Source: an uncultured Desulfovibrionaceae bacterium
Lineage (GTDB): Bacteria > Desulfobacterota > Desulfovibrionia > Desulfovibrionales > Desulfovibrionaceae
Direction: 5' to 3'
Length of the DNA stretch: 9,985 nt
NCBI GenBank assembly: GCA_947074125.1
Contig: CAMTOM010000029.1
Span: forward strand, 1 to 9,985
Shown one piece after another: positions 6,681 to 9,985 of the stretch (its first letter is position 1; each line of letters starts with the position of its first letter). A program made the position numbers and the translations under genes. The notes beneath the pieces are model-generated. The model worked only from the letters and a program-made list of their open reading frames with translations. It did not search any database and was not told the DNA's origin.

Positions 6681-6724
6681 AACAACAAAGAAAGAGCGTT
6701 CCATACACAAGTATGGAACGCTCT
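6681..6724 (-). terminator. Intrinsic terminator of the small outer membrane protein gene
   Basis: AGAGCGTTCCATAC (6693-6706) and GTATGGAACGCTCT (6711-6724) form a perfect 14-bp stem with a 4-nt loop. Read leftward it begins 31 nt after the stop codon at 6756 and is followed by a T-rich stretch (TTCTTTGTTGTTTT). With the terminator at 6607-6643 it isolates the two converging transcription units. Confidence 0.8.
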
Positions 6725-6755
6725 GGCGTCAGTATGTCAAGAAAATGAGGATATG

Positions 6756-7412
6756 CTAGAAAGTAAAACGCACACCCAGCATAATTTCATGATTGTAGGG
6801 ATTTACGCCCAGCTTGTAGCCATTCCAGGAAGTGGAATGTTCGCTGAAAGATACAAAGCGGTATCCCAGGTCAATGGCAATGTTTTCTGTAATTTCATAC
6901 GCAACACCAGCGCCCAAGTTCCAGGCAAAGCTGGTAGAATAGTCGTCTTTCGAGGACTTCATCGTCACAGCAGACAGACCTGCCATCTGGCTTACGTCGT
7001 AACCAGCATAGCGGAACGCCATACCGACACCAGCGCCGATATAAGGTGTGAAGGCGCTGTCATTGTGCCAGTCCACAAAGAAATTCAGGAACATTGTTGT
7101 GTTGTTCCACAGAGCCTTTGTGCTTGTTCCCCAACCATCCCATGCTGTTTTGCTGTCACCACGCATGGCGAGTTCCAGTTCTGCACGAACGGGAATGGCA
7201 AAAGCAGGATAGAAGTCAAAACCAGCAGCGAGTGCGCCACCAAGTGTGAACTGGCTGTAGTCTTTAACATCACTCAAACCTGTTTTGGAAACAGTTCCCG
7301 TATCCTGAATGGTCATCAGGAATTTGGGTGCCACATAAAAGCCTTGAGCGCTGGCAGACATAGGAAGTGCCAGAACAGCAAGGAGTGCGAAAGCCGCAAA
7401 AAACTTTTTCAT
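6756..7412 (-). CDS. Small outer membrane beta-barrel protein, function unknown
   Basis: A 218-residue precursor. The start at 7412 is chosen because MKKFFAAFALLAVLALPMSASA is a classic signal peptide (cleavage expected after residue 22, ASA before QGF) and GGAGGG lies 9 nt upstream (7422-7427). The frame stays open for 64 codons upstream but crosses the promoter and is not protein-like. The mature protein has alternating hydrophobic and polar strands rich in Gly and aromatic residues (FTLGGALAAGFDFYP, FTPYIGAGVGMAFRYAGY, AWNLGAGVAYEITENIAIDLGYRF) and ends in MLGVRFTF, whose final Phe is the BamA recognition signal. This fits an 8-stranded Opa/OmpA-like barrel (OMP_b-brl type). The ligand is not inferable; porin-like, adhesin or structural roles are all possible. 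It appears monocistronic, with a near-consensus promoter suggesting strong expression. Confidence 0.85.
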   Translation of the reverse strand: MKKFFAAFALLAVLALPMSASAQGFYVAPKFLMTIQDTGTVSKTGLSDVKDYSQFTLGGALAAGFDFYPAFAIPVRAELELAMRGDSKTAWDGWGTSTKALWNNTTMFLNFFVDWHNDSAFTPYIGAGVGMAFRYAGYDVSQMAGLSAVTMKSSKDDYSTSFAWNLGAGVAYEITENIAIDLGYRFVSFSEHSTSWNGYKLGVNPYNHEIMLGVRFTF

Positions 7413-7454
7413 AACAATCAACCCTCCAAAAGTTGCAACAATTAAGGCTTTTTC

Positions 7455-7484
7455 TCTATATCTGTGAATGGATGCAACTGTCAA
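7455..7484 (-). promoter_or_regulatory. Strong sigma-70-type promoter of the small outer membrane protein gene
   Basis: Read leftward: an exact consensus TTGACA -35 box (7484-7479), an 18-bp spacer, and TATAGA (7460-7455) matching the -10 consensus at four of six positions. Transcription would begin near 7448, giving a leader of about 36 nt with GGAGGG before the start codon. It is the best promoter match in the window and correctly placed for abundant outer membrane protein expression. Confidence 0.7.
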
Positions 7485-7752
7485 CCTTATATAGCGCAAG
7501 ACGCAAGCAGGGAAATAAGGGAGAACAAAAAAGAAAGAAAAGAGAGATACAAGGCACTCCAGTATTTTATTACTTTTTAGAATATCAAAAAAGATACAAA
7601 TCACATATAAAAAGTACTTCTGAAGACAAGCAGGTACAGTCTGTAAGATTTGCTCAATAAAAATATTTCCCCGTCATGCTCCCATTTTTCTAAAAGCTAA
7701 CACCTCCGAAGAGAGCATCATAATGCAAACAGGTAATATTACAAGCTCTTTG
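7485..7752. other. A/T-rich intergenic spacer, no gene
   Basis: About 270 bp between the small outer membrane protein promoter and the FadL terminator. Short open frames exist on the plus strand (for example from 7433 and 7723), but they lack credible ribosome sites and run through the terminator or into flanking genes. The stretch 7508-7549 is nearly all purine on the plus strand, thus pyrimidine-rich upstream of the leftward promoter. No further repeat or RNA gene is recognisable. Confidence 0.5.
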
Positions 7753-7790
7753 AAAAATAAGGCGATGCCGAAAAAATCTTTAGCATCGCC
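7753..7790 (-). terminator. Intrinsic terminator of the FadL-family gene
   Basis: GGCGATGC (7761-7768) and GCATCGCC (7783-7790) form an 8-bp GC-rich stem with a 14-nt loop. Read leftward it starts 32 nt after the stop codon at 7823 and is followed by TTATTTTT (7760-7753). Size, spacing and T tract all fit a Rho-independent terminator. Confidence 0.75.
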
Positions 7791-7822
7791 TCTTCAGCAC
7801 AAATATGCCTCAACAAAGCATA

Positions 7823-9145
7823 CTAAAAAGTATAGCCCACAGAAAACATATAGATATTGGCGGACACATCTTTTGTTTTACCATTCACCATATTCCCGCT
7901 TGCAGGATTAAATAAAATGCCACTCGCGTCTGTTTTATGGTACGAGCAGGGATTGACACGCATATGGGCAAAGGCAAGATCCACAGTAAAATCATTCCAT
8001 TTAAAGCCAGTACCAATCGTATACGTTCTACGCCCATTCGTTGGCATCATAAAGTCAATATGTGATTCTCGCGTTACGGGCGTCTCATACCAAAAGCCTG
8101 CGCGCAAAGCCCACCAATCCCAAGGAAGATATTCGACACTGGCATTGACAGTCCAGCCATCCTTAAAACTTTTTTGACTTTTGGCAGCATATGCTGTTGG
8201 GGAGTGCATATAAATATTCAGCGCATTATATGTTGACCAGCGCGTAAACGCGCCACCAACTTCAAAACTCAAATTATCCAATGGCTTGTACATAAGACCA
8301 ACCGTCAAAGAATCGGGGAGCTGCACAGTGCCGTCCAGGCTTCCATTATACGCATTGGGCAAATGCTTGCCCGCATTGATCAGAAGATTAGGCCCCTGAT
8401 ACGCAAAATTGGTATCCCCTTCCATAGTGAGAGTGATTTGACTTTTATAGGCAAGCCCTAACGACCACTGCTCATTAAAGCGCATATGCGCGGCGGCGTT
8501 AATACCAACACCCCAACCATGCCCCTCAGCCTGTAAATCATTGTCTAAAAATATGCCTGTTTGTGAGCCTGCGAGCAGCTGTGCCCTGTTGAGCGCTGTG
8601 GGGATTTTCACTCCCTCATACAAATGCCCGTATAAAATCTCCACTCCTACCGCAAGTGAAAGCCAGTCGTTGACCTTGTAAGCCAGGGTTGGCACAGCAG
8701 AAAGTGTCTGCAAGCCCACATCATAAATATTGTACCGCCCAAACCACTTCCCATCAAAACTGTTCCCCAAGCCAAACCTGGAAAATACCCCAAGACCTAA
8801 CCAGAACGAATCATTTAACTGATAGGAAGCATAGGCATGTGGTGCCATCCACGTGGCTGGTTTTGTCTGTGTTGTGAGCTTTCTGCCATTGGCAAACTCA
8901 CCGACGACAGTCCCCATGGGTGCGATAAAAGCAGCTCCTCCCAAAACCTGCAAACCTGGGAGCTGTGTAATACCCGCAGCATTATACGCCAAAGCTGAAG
9001 GATCATCTGCGCGCCCTACCATACCCCCAGCAAGGCTCAGGCCACGCGCACTCCATTCATTCATGGCAAAACCTTCCGCAAAAACACTGCCTGCCATCCC
9101 CATGACAATCCCCAGACACATACACAACGTACGCAATCCCCTCAT
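7823..9145 (-). CDS. OmpP1/FadL/TodX-family outer membrane transporter
   Basis: A 440-residue precursor of FadL-like size. The start at 9145 is set by CCTCC on the plus strand (GGAGG leftward, 9152-9156) 6 nt upstream and by the signal peptide that begins MRGLRTLCMC and ends SVFA, with cleavage expected before EGFAMNE (residue 24). The frame extends 31 codons further upstream without resemblance to the family. The mature N-terminus, WSARGLSLAGGMVGRADDPS (31-50) followed by ALAYNAAGI, is the family hallmark and corresponds to the plug region inside the 14-stranded barrel. The protein ends in YMFSVGYTF, with terminal Phe for barrel assembly. Family members pass hydrophobic compounds such as long-chain fatty acids or aromatic hydrocarbons across the outer membrane; the substrate here is not known. 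It lies 110 bp downstream of priA and has its own terminator. Confidence 0.88.
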   Translation of the reverse strand: MRGLRTLCMCLGIVMGMAGSVFAEGFAMNEWSARGLSLAGGMVGRADDPSALAYNAAGITQLPGLQVLGGAAFIAPMGTVVGEFANGRKLTTQTKPATWMAPHAYASYQLNDSFWLGLGVFSRFGLGNSFDGKWFGRYNIYDVGLQTLSAVPTLAYKVNDWLSLAVGVEILYGHLYEGVKIPTALNRAQLLAGSQTGIFLDNDLQAEGHGWGVGINAAAHMRFNEQWSLGLAYKSQITLTMEGDTNFAYQGPNLLINAGKHLPNAYNGSLDGTVQLPDSLTVGLMYKPLDNLSFEVGGAFTRWSTYNALNIYMHSPTAYAAKSQKSFKDGWTVNASVEYLPWDWWALRAGFWYETPVTRESHIDFMMPTNGRRTYTIGTGFKWNDFTVDLAFAHMRVNPCSYHKTDASGILFNPASGNMVNGKTKDVSANIYMFSVGYTF

Positions 9146-9199
9146 ACCGAACCTCCCAGAAGTATTGACAGATCTTCCTAAGAATAAGAGTGCTACTTT

Positions 9200-9222
9200 A
9201 AAAAAAAGATACTTCACAGTAT
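9200..9222 (-). terminator. Weak possible terminator after priA
   Basis: Read leftward, ATACT and AGTAT (plus-strand 9209-9222) form a 5-bp stem with a 4-nt loop, then C and a run of eight T residues (9207-9200). The T run is excellent but the stem is short and A/T-rich. It lies 33 nt past the priA stop and upstream of the FadL-family start, so partial readthrough from priA is possible. Confidence 0.3.
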
Positions 9223-9255
9223 TTTCCAGAAGGAGCACACGCGATATGGAGAGTA

Positions 9256-9985
9256 CTAGAGCATGTTCATAGGGTCAAGGTCAAGCAAAAGACGTGCCAC
9301 CTTTGATTCCGGTAGCGAACGTGCATAAAAAAATACCTGCCGGATATCCTGCCAACGTTCACCCTTGAGTAAACACTGATAACGACGCTGGCCTCGCAAT
9401 ATGGGTAAAGGTGCAGGTACAGGTCCCAATAATGTCACACCGACACTTGTGGCGAAAGTACGCAGATGCTGCCCAAAAGTCGCAAGAAATTCTTTTACAT
9501 CACTATTATTGAGCACTTTTGCACCTGAATCCCCCGCCATAGGAAGCAACATCCGTACAAGAGCCAAACGCACAAAAGGAGGATAGCGCCGACGCTGGCG
9601 GCGCAACATTTCTTCCGCATAGAAGCCTTCAAAGTCTCCCTTCAATATATACTTCCAGCAATAATGCTCTTTATCCCGTGTCTGAATCAGAACCCGCCCT
9701 GCTTTTTCCCCTCTTCCCGCACGTCCTGAAGACTGCACCAGCAACTGAAAGGTGCGTTCCGCAGCACGATAGTCAGGTAAGTGCTGCCCCATCTCACAAT
9801 CAGCAACTACAGCTAAAGTGACATTGGGGAAGTGATGCCCTTTGGAAAGCCTCTGGGTCCCTAGAAGTACCTGTGGTTCATGACGACCCAAAGCATGACG
9901 GAGTTCCGCCACACGCCCGCCGCCACACACCGCACACCCATCTGACAGCAACACACGTCCCGACCCCGCCACGACAGACAGAGCC
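9256..9985 (-). CDS. priA: Primosomal protein N' (PriA helicase), C-terminal part
   Basis: PriA is the superfamily 2 helicase that reloads the replisome at stalled forks. Only the last 242 residues are in the window; the frame is open across the right edge, so the 5' two-thirds are missing (E. coli PriA has 732 residues). Counting from the GTG at 9972, which is internal, the fragment shows helicase motif V, LLGTQRLSKGHHFPNVTL (36-53), then HLPDYRAAERTFQLL (64-78) and motif VI SSGRAGRG (81-88), then the YPPF segment (130-133). The C-terminal domain follows with LLGPVPAPLPILRG (181-194) and RYQCLLKG, ending DLDPMNML like the DVDP ending of other PriA proteins. DCEMGQ (58-63) replaces the more common DADLGL, and Ser-Ser precedes GRAGRG where Val-Ala is common. 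The zinc-binding region lies before the visible part. Confidence 0.92.
   Translation of the reverse strand, partial: ALSVVAGSGRVLLSDGCAVCGGGRVAELRHALGRHEPQVLLGTQRLSKGHHFPNVTLAVVADCEMGQHLPDYRAAERTFQLLVQSSGRAGRGEKAGRVLIQTRDKEHYCWKYILKGDFEGFYAEEMLRRQRRRYPPFVRLALVRMLLPMAGDSGAKVLNNSDVKEFLATFGQHLRTFATSVGVTLLGPVPAPLPILRGQRRYQCLLKGERWQDIRQVFFYARSLPESKVARLLLDLDPMNML

Noticed and set aside
7413..7604. A longer start for the small outer membrane protein
   Set aside because: The extension would translate through the near-consensus promoter and place 64 residues ahead of the signal peptide.
7723..7911. A 62-codon plus-strand open frame with purines upstream
   Set aside because: It runs through the FadL-family terminator hairpin and then antisense into that gene; no protein family resemblance.
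9146..9238. A longer start for the FadL-family protein
   Set aside because: The upstream 31 codons would bury the signal peptide, while the start at 9145 has GGAGG at ideal distance and a clean signal peptide.
9916..9942. CAVC in the PriA fragment as a zinc-binding pair
   Set aside because: It aligns just before motif V, after the zinc region of the family has ended; the real zinc cysteines should be upstream, outside the window.

Overview
The window is ordinary chromosomal housekeeping and envelope DNA from a Gram-negative bacterium. Two beta-barrel outer membrane proteins with signal peptides and C-terminal aromatic residues (Phe) show the outer membrane directly. The run usp, hisC, cmk, and the style of HisC (an N-terminal SIDEIRERYGL segment followed by SNENPLG), remind me of the Desulfovibrionaceae (sulfate-reducing Desulfobacterota). 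That placement comes from memory of the families and was not tested by a search. I see no rRNA or tRNA gene, CRISPR array, insertion sequence, integrase or phage gene.

Layout. Positions 1-147 hold an unresolved edge and a terminator-like hairpin. A TatD-family metal hydrolase runs leftward (148-969). A 305-bp divergent intergenic region follows. A UDP-glucuronate decarboxylase (1275-2228) and a universal stress protein (2446-2898) then run rightward as probably separate units; a clear intrinsic terminator closes the stress protein gene. Next comes hisC (start reassigned to 2992) overlapping cmk by ATGA, then a GT4-type glycosyltransferase with an unusual C-terminal extension (4864-6522). This rightward block ends at a 14-bp-stem terminator.

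The right third runs leftward. It holds priA (3' part only, cut by the window edge), a FadL/OmpP1-family outer membrane transporter (7823-9145) and a small beta-barrel outer membrane protein (6756-7412). Each outer membrane protein gene has its own terminator. The small one has the best promoter in the window, an exact TTGACA -35 box. Convergent terminators at about 6607-6643 and 6681-6724 insulate the two transcription blocks.

Working together: hisC and cmk are core histidine and pyrimidine nucleotide metabolism and look translationally coupled. The decarboxylase (UDP-xylose supply) and the glycosyltransferase could both serve surface polysaccharide synthesis, but they are 2.6 kb apart in different units, so a functional link is only a guess. 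The two barrels act in the outer membrane, one probably in hydrophobic substrate uptake. I found no convincing new multi-gene system. The points most worth a second look are the C-terminal domain of the glycosyltransferase, the isolated hairpin in front of hisC, and substitutions in PriA helicase motifs.
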